A stretch of DNA of 64,000 bases from Embiotoca jacksoni. Lineage: Eukaryota; Chordata; Actinopteri; Embiotocidae. The notes under the pieces were generated by a model, which worked only from the letters and a program-made list of their open reading frames with translations, was not told where the DNA came from and made no database searches. This document shows positions 24,470 through 35,640 of the stretch, in pieces. The DNA lies in assembly GCA_022577435.1 (NCBI GenBank), contig JAKOON010000004.1, positions 2,689,001 through 2,753,000 of the forward strand. Direction: 5' to 3'. Position 1 is the first letter of the stretch. Each line of letters begins with the position of its first letter. Position numbers and translations under genes: made by a program.

Positions 24470-27400
24470 CTACTTAAAAGATGTTCCCCAAAAATATCAA
24501 TAATTCACCGGAGCAGGCGCGCTCCCTGCGACTTGTTAAACCGCTTATCATGTTATTCATCCTGAAAACAAACCTTTCACCAGGATGCCAAGTTACATCA
24601 GTTTCTCCTAATCTGTCAGTCCTGTAATGTGAGGTGGGAGGAGGAGGAGGTCACTGATGTCCCCGAATCTGTATTTCCTCCTGGCACGAATCGATTATTT
24701 TTCAACATGGTAGTTTTCTGTTTTACATCCCTGCTGCTATATTTGGACATCTCGCTCTTGATCAAGACACATCAGATATAAGATGCCCTGCAAGTGTTTC
24801 ACTGACCTGACTGTGTAACTGTCCATAGCACTTCTGGCAGTAGGCGGTGATGGGTTGTGGGAGTTTTAAAAGGTTAGGTTGTAACAATTTTTATGGTTCA
24901 GCCAGAATATTTTGTCAAAATTGAAGGCAACAGCAGTTGCTGAATGAAGTATCACACTGATCCCATTTCAGCTCTGCAAAAGCACCACTAAAGTGCTTAT
25001 ATGGCCTGGCAGAACACCCTTAATAATCATGTCATCCGGTGCATAATGCATGAAGACGGCCAGCAGAGAGTTTGAAAATTAAAAGCGGTGCTCATGAAAG
25101 GCTGCAATATTTGTGTGTTTGTAAAAAAAATTGAATGGTAAACTATGAGTCACAGAGTGTGACTCATTGTCCTCACCGAGTGGGTTTTTCACCTGGTCTT
25201 GATGAAAACCAAACAGTTACAGAGCGAGTTCTCCAAGAGGTATAATTAGGGGTAATTATTCTGCTCATTTTAATTTATTAGATGCAGCATCTGAACTGGT
25301 GGCACATGTTGCAACCGGTATGTCATGTTGGCTTAGTAATGGAGCAAAAGGTAAAGAAAAAGACCTGTTTCTGCCCTTCTCAACCTGATGTGGTGGCATC
25401 CATGTGGAAACATGTCAAGTATCATTGCATACCGCTGTGTCCTCGTGAAGCTATATCCATCATCCTCTCCACTTGGCTCTTGCTCACATGGGAGGAGAGC
25501 AGGCGCATCAGGGACAATGCCTGTGGCTCGTATTAAAGAGTATGAAGGCTGCATTCAGTGTGCATGCAATTCATTTGTGCTTCTGTTTCCTCTGCCTTCA
25601 AAGGTTTTCCCCTCATATTGGGAAAGACCCTCAGCTTGAACTAAACCTCATCATTATACCACTATTTCCACATAAATTAGCATTTATGTTTGTTGCCAGT
25701 ATGATAAGCAGATTTTGCAGCCAGCTTATATCTCATTGCACTGAAATAGCTTCCGTCGCAAACATGTTTGAAATATTTTCTTTCGATATTAATTTAATAT
25801 TTCTAATTTAGAAGTCATTTTGTACATTTACATTTTGTTCACGCTCAAACATGTGTGTCCATTTCTTGCAGTATTAAAATTAATTTCTATCCATGGTCCC
25901 ATTGTGCAGAAGAAACATGAGGCGAGCACAGGCGATGCATGATATGAGCCTCATTTAATAACTCTCCAAGTCTTCCATGACACTGAACATAATCTTCACT
26001 AACTGGGAGCAGAAAGCAGCGCTCTCAACACAAACTAAAAAAAACCCACATACATACATACACAAAAAGGGAATCAGTATAACAAATGACTGGAGGAAGA
26101 TGATGACTAACAATTACGCACTCCAAGGTCAGAAATACACAAATGGAGCTGGAGCCACGCCACACTAGATGATGGGTATCGCTTCTGATATATGTTCCTT
26201 ACAGATGGTGCGTCTCACTTTGTCATCTGTGTCCAGCTGGAGCAGACAAGAATATTCAGAAGCCAGTAAATTGTTCTGCCGTTGTCTGGCAGGAGTCTTA
26301 TTGTTGGGACTCTCTCTAGCCTTTGTTGGATCAGTAGTGGTGTGACATAGAAAACAGCCAGACAACACACAGCTAAATACTAAGATTATTACTTCAGCAT
26401 ATTATGCAAGTTTTTTTTTGTTTTTGTTTTTTTGTATTGTAATAGTAATAGTATAGAGTTGTAGTCTAATCAGATAACACACTCGAGCTCTTGATCTTAT
26501 GGATATTTGGGTAATACGTTATAATACTGCCATAATTCACAGAAGGATTTAATTGGATTATCAACAATTGTTCCACGTTTAGCATTTTAGAGAAAAAGAT
26601 AAATAAATGATTCCAAGTATTTATATAAATATTGGATACTTACAGTGTTAGGCTACATTACTGGGGAACAAAACTGAAATTTGGCAAAAACAGCAGAACC
26701 TGGATGTAATTATACCGTAATATACTATATTTCACAATCTTAATATGCTACCAAAACAGCAGGGATAAAAAAAAAAAAAAAAAAAAATTGGGCTTTTGGA
26801 AGATCTTTTAAAACTTGTATGTCATTAAAGAACCAAGGCTAGGTTATAGCAAACACAGTTCTGGGATTGAATCTTAAAATAATAAGGGACGTGTTGTTCC
26901 TGCCCCGACCCCCCCGGAGGATCCCGAGAGGATCCCGGCAGGATCCTGTTGTTGGCCTGCAGCCACTCCAGACTTGTCTCCCGCACAATTCCCTGGACTA
27001 GTTACCTGATCTGTACAAAGAATAAACACCACCTCATAACACTTGTCAGTTATATATTTACTCATTGGAGACTTCACAGGTTAAACATTAGCATACTGCA
27101 CAGACAACGTTATCAATCAGGGAGGGGACAAATTACTTATACGTTGGTTCAGGTTGGAATTATTGGTGAGGAAATAGTCACATGAGACTTTGAGAGGCCA
27201 CTGACGAAGCAGGTGACAAGAAACTGCGAGCTTCGAGGGGAGGATGTTGCAGACAGCCCGACATTGTCATTGACTAAATGAACTGAGGGACCTACTACAT
27301 GACAGCAATGTCAGTGGAAGAACACTAAGTAGAGAAAGTCTAAGGACACACCACAGCAGAAGAATGTGAATGAGTTTGTAGGGGCCTGAAAAACATCGAT

Positions 27401-27810
27401 GCATGCAAGCAGTCTTAACAGCCGGCACTCTGGATACATACCTCCGAGGGGATGTCTGGCCTCCCTCGAGGAGGTGGGGAAGGATGTCGACCACATTATC
27501 AGCAATCACGGATGACGCCGCTCACCCTCCACATGGTGCTGAGGGCCAGCTCCTTCTGGCAGGAAACTCTGTTAATAAAAAGGCACACAAAACCATGTTT
27601 TTCATTTCTCCCCACTATCTCTGCTGTTCTCAATCATCTTGCATCATTACAGTGTTTATACTGATGACATACTTATATAATTTATTATCATCCAGTACCA
27701 TGTGCTCAAACATACAGGCAGGTGACAAATTAAAGAAAAAAACAACAACATTCGAAACACATTTTAAAAACACACTTAAAAGTTTGATTCTGCTGCAGTT
27801 ATAATTTATT
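24470..27810. other. Gene-free intergenic DNA
   Basis: No gene supported. Poly-A at about 26769-26787. 26880-27560 is more GC-rich than its surroundings and has repeated GGATCC-containing words (26918-26947), possibly transposon-derived, but no family could be named. The open frames at 25282-25811 overlap each other in several frames and show no domain. Confidence 0.5.
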
Positions 27811-27814
27811 TATT

Positions 27815-28217
27815 TTTTTGTCTTGGTATGGTGTTTGGCCTCCATGTGCCACCAAAACAGCTTCAATGTGACGTGGCATTCATTTTCCAAGTCTCTGAAA
27901 CTTTTACTGGAGGGATGGAACATCATTCTCCCAAAACATAATTACTCATTTAGTGTTTTGACGACGGTGGGGAGAGAACTGTCCGACACGTCAGTCACAA
28001 AATCTCCCATCGGTGTTCAACTGGGTTGAGTTTGAGTGACTGCAAAGGCCTTGACATATGATTCACAACCTTTTCATACTCGGCAAACCATTCAGTGACC
28101 CCTCACGCACCCCCGCCCCCACCCCCACCCACACCGTGCAGGGACATTATTAATCTGAAAGAGACCTCACATCATGATGGACATGCGTCATCGAGGATAC
28201 ATTTTGTATTGATTCGC
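27815..28217 (-). pseudogene. Degenerate Tc1/mariner-like transposase, C-terminal part
   Basis: Read on the minus strand, 28010-28070 encodes a QSLKLNPVEHRWEIL-like segment. This corresponds to the SPDLNPIEHLWE block around the last catalytic Glu of Tc1-family DD34E transposases. Upstream in the same sense (about 28060-28110) is a stretch matching the region before that block, interrupted by a G/C-rich expansion at 28107-28135. Stop codons and frame changes are present throughout, so it is inactive. It is cut at about 28217 by another repeat, and the rest of the element appears to resume at about 28440. The call rests on the conserved motif and on resemblance to fish Tc1-like copies. Confidence 0.7.
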
Positions 28218-28440
28218 AGCATAACTGTAGACTGTATATAAAAATGGACGTAGACTGAAAAGTGAAGCCGGTTAGGGAGTGTCTTAAAGTACGATGTCAC
28301 TGCTCGAGGCTGGCTGTAAAAAAAAAAATCCCTCGCTCCAATTGTCTCCCATTTAAAAAGCATCAACTTCTCTCAAGAAATTAAAAGTCAATCCTTTTTC
28401 TTTTTTTTTTTTCCACAAGTCATTACAGTGTCTTTAGCTA
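28218..28440. mobile_element. Short dispersed repeat nested in the Tc1-like element
   Basis: Begins with TAGACTGTATATAAAAATGG, then AAAGTGAAGCC, then TCGCTCCAATTGTCTCCCAT, and ends in a poly-T/A-rich stretch. These words in this order recur in many teleost genomes as a short non-coding repeat. It sits between two parts of the Tc1-like element, so it inserted later. Confidence 0.5.
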
Positions 28441-28640
28441 AATTCCCTCCTTCTCTGGGGTCCTGCTGAAAACACTCGTGTTCTCAATAAGATATTGTTT
28501 AGGGGTACCTGTTTTGAGTCACATGCCTGGGGTGCAATCTTGGAGCACTTGTGTAGGAATATAGTGAAGGACGAGTCATCTGACCATATCACCTTTCTTC
28601 CACATCACTGTTGACCAGCTTCTGCAACAACAACCTTACA
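28441..28640 (-). pseudogene. Degenerate Tc1/mariner-like element, second part
   Basis: Contains GAGTCATCTGACCATATCAC and a TTTCTTCCACATCAC word, typical of antisense Tc1-like transposase coding sequence (upstream of the catalytic block). It lies on the far side of the nested repeat in the position expected if one element was split. No open frame survives. Confidence 0.5.
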
Positions 28641-28682
28641 ACTGTGCATTCATCTTTGTAATGAGGAGTTTATGAACTGTAA

Positions 28683-28720
28683 CCAATCATCATATCATAA
28701 TATCATAATATCATAATATC
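28683..28720. repeat. Short ATCATAAT tandem repeat
   Basis: About four copies of an eight- to nine-base ATCATAATAT-type unit in tandem. Confidence 0.85.
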
Positions 28721-28808
28721 TCTTTCATTGTAATTGTCGAAGGACTGTTATTGTTGACGTAGTCTGATCACATCCTGCATTGGTATTCTGACTCATGAGG
28801 AAGAGTTT

Positions 28809-29178
28809 CTCTCTCTCTTTTCTCTCTCTCCCCCTCCTTCCCTCTCTCTCCTTCTCCCCCACTCTCCCCCTCCCTCTCTCTCCCTCTCTCCCCTTCCCCC
28901 TCCCCCTCTCTCTCCCACCCTCTCCCCTCCCTCCCTCCCTCTCTCCTTCTCCCCCACTCTCCCCCTCCCCCTCTCTCTCCCCCTCCCTCTCTTCCCACCC
29001 CCTCTCTCTCCCACCCCCTCTCTCTCCGCCCTCTCCCCCCTCCCCCTCTCTCTCCGCCCTCTCCCCCTCTCCCCCCTCCCCCCCTCTCTCTTTCCCTCTC
29101 CTCCAGCCCCTCCCTCTCTCTCCTCTCCTACCCTCCCCCTCTCTCTCTCCCCTCCCCCCTCCCTCTTCCTCTCCCCCT
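28809..29178. repeat. Large polypyrimidine tract (CT/CCCT-rich)
   Basis: About 370 bases that are almost wholly C and T on the plus strand, built of CTCTCT, CCCTCC and CCCCCTCT units in irregular order. The open frames over it (Pro/Ser/Leu on the plus strand, Gly/Glu/Arg on the minus strand) are compositional artefacts. Such a polypurine-polypyrimidine block can adopt triplex or, on the G-rich strand, quadruplex structures. Confidence 0.95.
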
Positions 29179-29339
29179 GTGTGTGATTACCAAAGTGGAA
29201 GCAGGTGCTCTGGGGTCAGAGCAGGCCCACACCAGTTGCAACTCATTTCCATAATCAAGCCTTATACAAGTACCCTGCTCTGCTGCTACCATGCTGCTAG
29301 ATTGTAATCACTACTCAGTTTCCAATTCCACTTCTATTC

Positions 29340-29430
29340 AAGAACAATTTCATTGATATAGTGGCAAATCATGAAATATGTCTATGCAGGGCACTTTACA
29401 TAGTAAGGTCAAGACCTAACAATCAACATA
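29340..29430. mobile_element. Dispersed teleost repeat fragment
   Basis: Contains ATTGATATAGTGGCAAATCA and then GGCACTTTACATAGTAAGGT followed by CAAGACCTAACAA. The same order of words (tata-gtg/aac, aaatcac, actttacat/gtaa, cttacaa) occurs at 45405-45485, so the two belong to one family that I know as abundant in fish genomes. Only the head region is present here. Confidence 0.6.
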
Positions 29431-29739
29431 TTACATATTGCTGAGCTCAGTCAGTTGTCATGTTCGAGCCTTTTTATTATTCCAACCTTCTTCCTGTTTA
29501 TTCGCTTCCCGCCAACTCTAGATTCCCCATGGATAAACTTGAGGAAATGGGTTATACCCTGGAGAGACTGCATGCTGTATAGTCGAAGGCACCACAGCTT
29601 TAAATGCCTGCTAGTAGCTTGTAGCTGACCTTGATAGCCAGGACAGTTAGGCTCCTTTAAAGCCCTCATCACTCGTGTGAAGGCTAATTTTTTGGACTAA
29701 AAACGCAAATCTGAGGAGGGACTTGAAGGACATCCTGAA

Positions 29740-31020
29740 TTAGTCCTGTTGTTCTCAGTGTGAGCCCAGTCTGCAGGCTGGTGGCAACAACTCTGTTCTG
29801 CGCCGGCTAGCCTCCTGCCTGTCACCAAGTGGGCCAATGCCACGCTTTGCCCAGTCAGTCCTCCCCATCAACCTCATGCAGGATTCAAAGCCATTGTCGC
29901 CAACTCCCAGCCCTAAAGACCATCCATCAGCTCTGGCAGGTGCCTGGCGGTTCTGCTTTCCATTCCTCTGTCTGTCCCACACCCTGCCGTGAACCTCAGT
30001 ATTGGCTTGCCGTCCTGAGATGCCTCGCTTCAGCTGCTGTCTGCCTGCAGGGTTTCAGAGGGGTTCCCCCAACGCTGCCGCTCCTCTGCCCCTCATCCTG
30101 AGGATTTCCTCTCTGTACAGGCTCCTGTTTTTCATCTCGAGAGACATCGTTTTCACCTCAGCATGGCCCCGACTGTCTGTCTAGTCCCAGGTCCATCTGT
30201 CCAAGGTCTTCAGTTCCCCTGTTCTCCAGCCACCAGGCCATCTCCCTGGGGGTTTCAGCTCACCTGCTTTCCAGTCACCCAGCCGTTACACTATTAAAGC
30301 CCTTTTCCCTGTTTTTTCTGATCCTTTCAACAAGTCCTCCGACTCAAATGACCATTTGGGTTTCAAATGGTTTTGTCCCAACTCGTGGTTGGAAACGAGA
30401 CACTAACAGTGGCCTCCTGCACACAAATGTGCTGTTGTAGCAAACTGTCGACCCAACCCACTTCCCACTAACAAGGAAAAACATTGACATTGTATTGATG
30501 TCCAAGCCTCCAGATTGTTGTCATTCACACGACTGCTAGACGTTGCTTAATCTGTGGGTTGTAATAAGCTGCTTGCACACAAGACCCACAGGGCGGTTTT
30601 TTTTGGGGAAGTGACGGTCTCGTTCCTCTTCCCTGCAGCTCCGTCTGCTCCGTCTGCTCCATCTCCAGACCCTGGCTTGTCTTTTTGTCCTGGTATGATC
30701 CTGCTCTGCGGCTCAGACCTTCATAGACTCTCCGGCCAAACTCTTGCCTGCTCTGCCAGCCTCCTCCATCTCCCTCCTCCATCTCCCTCGTCAGATCCGC
30801 CAAGCCTCTCCAGCCACACTCCTGGTCTACTGGGACAGTTTCCTCTGTCTCTCCAAGCATCTCATTCACCTGCTCCGTTGGTCTCCACCCCTCATCCTTC
30901 GTAAGCTTCCCCTATTGTTGTGTGTTGGGATCTGCCGGTCCTTCCACCCAACCCCACCACCACCACCACCACCACACAGACACACACAGCTTATACTTTG
31001 TGAAGCAGCTCCTGCCGTTT
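29740..31020. mobile_element. C/T-rich stretch, possible retroelement remnant
   Basis: Base composition differs sharply from the AT-rich flanks: long C/T-rich sentences with few purine runs on the plus strand. An ATTAAAGCCCTTTTCCCTGT word at about 30293, followed by a 'cccaactcgtggttgga' tail ending near 30405, resembles the 3' end of fish retroelements. Long open frames on both strands (29755-30184, 30525-31142) have no recognisable reverse transcriptase, integrase or gag motif. A (CAC)n run lies at 30954-30975. Identity is unproven. Confidence 0.35.
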
Positions 31021-31890
31021 GTGCCCTGACAATGAACTCTCATTCAAAGGCACTGCGATTCTTTCCTCCTGCTCTTTTGATATCAAATAAGAATCAACTG
31101 GGCCTGCTCAGCATTTTCATACATACCACAGAGCCAGACTGAATGCTAATTGCTTAATTGTATTATGCAGTGTGCCTGTATGGAAGCATCTGCATTTGTT
31201 ATGTTTCTCCACTCATTATTCAGGTTTTCCTTTTAATTTGTCACTCGTCTGTATAAGCTGCTGTTTCCTTTATAGTTCACATTTAAAATGCAAATTCGTA
31301 TTCAAATTCTATTAATTACATAATATTTATGCAGACAATACATCCCTTGAAATCCTTGAAATTTCTGATATCATTGTAATTACATTTTGCTATTTATCTT
31401 ATTTATTATTTATCTTTATTTATCTCAGATTGCTTCCCTCAGGTTGTTTGTAAGTGCATGGAGCTTCATTATGCTTTAGGCTCACGTGTCTCCACAGTGT
31501 CCGGCATGACCCCACCAAACTAAACCCTCTTTTCTTATCTGCCCTGGCCTCCAACATATCCCTCAGACTACCAGCCTGACAGCCTGGACTTTGTGTGAAC
31601 GGGGTTTACGTCACCCTCAGCAGATTCAAATCAAATGGACGGGTGAAACTTGATTCAAATTCTTACCAAGCTTAACCTTTTTCTAATATTAGTGCAGTTT
31701 GTTTAACATACAGGTGTTTTTTTTGTGTGTGTGTGTAAATTATTTTTTCTACACTGCTCTGCTGCTGTATAAACTCAGCACCGTGTCGACTTTGCAAGCT
31801 ACTAGACCACCACCTGCTGGTCAAATGTAAGAATTGAAATCGTACCCGAAACTACAAGACGAAGGACGATTAAAGACAAAAACTGTGCAT

Positions 31891-31930
31891 AAGATGATCT
31901 GCTGGTGAATAAGATGATCTGCTGGTGAAT
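31891..31930. repeat. 20-bp perfect tandem duplication
   Basis: AAGATGATCTGCTGGTGAAT occurs twice head to tail with no mismatch, in otherwise unique sequence. Confidence 0.97.
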
Positions 31931-34900
31931 GACTCAAAGATTCATCCGTAGTCACGTATGAGCAGAATGAGACCTATAGACGCGGTCTTCCTCATCACCT
32001 TCACTGACCACAAGAAGTCATTTTGGAAAAAACAAATAGTCACACAACCAGAATCCCTATATCTGTACAATTTTAAATTCATTTTTATAACTTACTGTAT
32101 GGATGATCTATATGGATTAGTATTAACGGTTTTCAAAGAGAAGTCAGCCGGTGCTAGTACTCCATTTCTGTATAGTTGGTAGACAGCGAATGAAAAGGGA
32201 GAATTTTTTTTTTTTTTTTTTTAATCACAGATTAGGTCGAATTAAATTACACTTTAGATGTCAGACGGACAAAAGAAAACTTCTGACTGAATAATACAAG
32301 AGAACAGCCTGCTGAAGAGCTGAATGATGTGAATATATATTTAAGGTAATGCAGGCTCAATGAGAACAGAAAAACAAATAGTAACGGTCAGAATTTAAAA
32401 GCTCATCGAGTATGACAGTTTAATTTCTATAACGTACAGTCAGAAGTAACTTGTGAAACTGGTTGCAGTTACTTTTAATTGCTTTAGTTTCAGGATTTTA
32501 ATGTAAACCGATCCAAAAATAACTTTCTTTGTACGAGTTTTATTTTTCTTCATGTATCAAATTTAGATTTTTTTTTTTTTTTGCTTGTATACTTATTATA
32601 CCTCTTACACATTATTCTTAGCCCTTTACATCGTTGTCATGTCATGAAATTTTACCTAAAACCTCAGGGTGTCACTGTTGACTTAGGAAAGAATTTTGTT
32701 AGTTTACGGTCAACATCCCTTCCTTTGTTGTTCCTTGCTGGAGGCATTAGATAGATAGAGGGACATTAAATGATAAATCCAGTTTTGACTGAATATGTAA
32801 ATATGTAGCTGTAAAAAAAACAACAATATCAAAACTAACTGACTGTAGTTGAATCAAATCCAAAAACTGTCATGTGATTAAATGTTTAATGCTTCTGTAA
32901 ATCTGTAAGTCCTGATTTTCAGCTTTGGGGTTTTTGTCAAGGTAATGGCTTTATTGTTTAAAAGTAGCATGATGTATTGTGTTTAGAGTGGATGTTCCCT
33001 TTGAGTCTGTCACAAATTAGTGGAACAGCTTGGGGAAATACTTTCTTAATTTGATTTCTTTTCTTCTTCTTTTTTAAATAAAGCACATTTCGTTTTATTC
33101 TGTCACACACATTTTAAAGTAAAGCGTAGCAAAAAAAGTAATTAGGTTGTGCAAAAAAAAAAAAAAAAAACATGCCACGCATTAATTAGTGTTAAGGTGT
33201 TTTAGAAACATTATGACAACAGGCATGAAAATAATGTCGCCTCACTTGGCTAAAAAAAATTATATCCAAAACGCTGTGAGCAACCACTGGAAAATGTTGT
33301 TTGTGGAAATCAAAAGGCTCCCTGAGAGCACACCTATTTACTGTCTACACCACTCCTGCTTTGGGACTGATGGGAGCAAGATAAAGTCTTGACATGTTCA
33401 CTAAGGTCAATTGCTGTGTGGTGTCTGTATGTAGCTAGATACTGGAAGGGCTTCCTACCCTCTTAATTAAATACTACATTCCCCTTATCTTGGCTCCTCA
33501 TGCTGACAAGACTCTCATGTAAACCAGAGACAACTTTTCTTTGGCTGACAGATCAAATGCTAATGAATAAACAAACAAGCAAAAATCACTGTTCTCGTCT
33601 AAAATGAACAACTGTGCTGTTGCTCACAGACGACTGCAAAAACCCCACTGCTAATCTGATGCAGAGAGACCTCTGTGGGCTTTATCTTTGACTCAGATGA
33701 CTCAAGAGCCGAGATAATTACCTTGGTCAGAGAGGTCATTGTGGAACAAAATGGAAAAGTGTGGGGAGTTGAACTTAGTTACATTTAATCAAGCTAAACT
33801 GGAGCAAGGACACTGAATGAAATTGGCAATGACGAACAAATATGTCACCTTTGTGATGGTGTAATATCAGTCTTTGATGGAGTGAAACGAGACACATCCA
33901 CACCGTGTTACACAATTATCGTCACCTCTGAGTGTGCCAATCAAAAGTAGACAGTTTTGTCCTTTTGTTGTTGGAGTAATTGTTTTAAAATTAAATTCTG
34001 GCTAACGCAGAGCTGCTTGGATTCTCAAGTGTTGACACTTTGCCTATTCTTCCCCACAGAAACAGGTTGTTACAGAATTCCCAACAGAGTAGAGACAAAC
34101 AGTGTGGCAGCAGGGTACTTGAGCTTTATTTAGCTATGTGCCTTTAATTCACATGGGGATCGGGGTGCAACGTCGATTGTTCCTAACCACAGCATTAAAA
34201 AGATGGAGGACTCTATGATGTTGCCACGGTAACACACATTGTGCCTTTAATGACAGCCTCTGCTCACATCTTTCGCCTGATCATTTGCAGCCATGATAGT
34301 ATCCAACTTACACTGCTCTCACTGTGTTGGGATAAGTTATGGGCTTGCATATGTGCCATTCATTTGTTTACGCATGATAATTAGCTCACAGCGTGTGTTT
34401 GCATGCATGTTGTGTCATGCTGTCTGCCAGCATTTTGCTGTATGTTTAAGAGTTTGCGCCTGCCTGCATGCATGTCTCAAGATGTTGCTGTTGCTTAGTG
34501 TTATGTCCCTGTTCCACACCAACGACGATCACTCAGCTGACCATCGCCTCTCATGCGGATTTAGTTATAAAGCAGGGAAGAGTGCTGGCTGAGACATAAA
34601 CAGCATGAGTATTTCTATCACGTTTATCAGACCATCGACCATCCAAACAGTTATGGAGTTGCTTTCATTTTCAGCTCAAGTTTGTATCGCCTTAGGCAGT
34701 AACCCAGAGTAATACCTCATGGCAGGTACGACCCAGACATTTGTACATCCCTGACGTATGAATGTCTCTACTCAATTAAGAGGAGAGTGCATGTTTGTGA
34801 AGTGTTACTCCACCTAATAGCCAAGGCTTATTGCTGCCGTTCATAATCAATACTTCATCTGGATATGCATAGAAATATGAACATGCGGTATATTCATTTC

Positions 34901-35549
34901 TCCTGAATTCTCTGTATAAGATGACAGCCTGCGCATACTTAATTGCAAATTGAAAGGATGAGAGGATAATAACTTGTGTCTGTGTGTGCTAGCACACGAG
35001 AATCTGCAGCCGGCAATACAACTCAAGGTTTTCCTAAAATAGAGATACATTTTCGTTTTAACACATTATCAACCTATTAAGTCATTTAGAAACTGGTACT
35101 GAGCACTCTTTGAAAGCTCAGTCTGTTCATCCCAGAGCTGAGCTCTATAGACTTTATTTGTAGTTACCTTGAGGCATCTGTGCGTGTTTGTGTGGTCTCT
35201 TCAGTAAGCAGTGGTGGTGTTATGAGGATTCAATAGGCACACATCGAGTTCATTTTTAGAAGCTGAAGTTTTTTTGGACACCTTTGCTCAAAGGAAATGG
35301 TTTGTGTATCTGTTAAGCTCCTAGAAATTACATGCTTCACTCCTTTTCTTCTTTAAAACAATGCTTTTTGGAGGTTTATTTTGACCTGTTGGAATATGAA
35401 AGACATAATTTTCAAGCTGTAGGCTACCTCGTAGGACCCAAAATACTTAAAAGGACCATGTATTCACATGTTAGGGGATTGTTTGGGGGCCTTGGATTTT
35501 AAGAAGACTTCAAAGAATAATGGGATAATTATTGCACTTAGCACCAGAG

Positions 35550-35640
35550 GGAAAGAGAAAGAGAGAGAGAGGGAGACACAGAAGGAGAGACAGAGAGGAG
35601 GAGGAGGAGGAGGAAGAGGAGGAAGAGGGAGAAAGGGGGT
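35550..35640. repeat. Polypurine tract (GA/GGA)n
   Basis: About 90 bases rich in GAGAGA, GGAGA and GAGGAGGAG units on the plus strand. Confidence 0.85.

Noticed and set aside
26880..27250. Possible LTR with repeated GGATCC words
   Set aside because: No paired LTR, TG...CA ends, primer-binding site or coding remnant could be found by eye.
28768..29307. Pro/Ser/Leu-rich and Gly/Glu/Arg-rich long open frames
   Set aside because: They arise from the polypyrimidine tract, where stop codons are rare.
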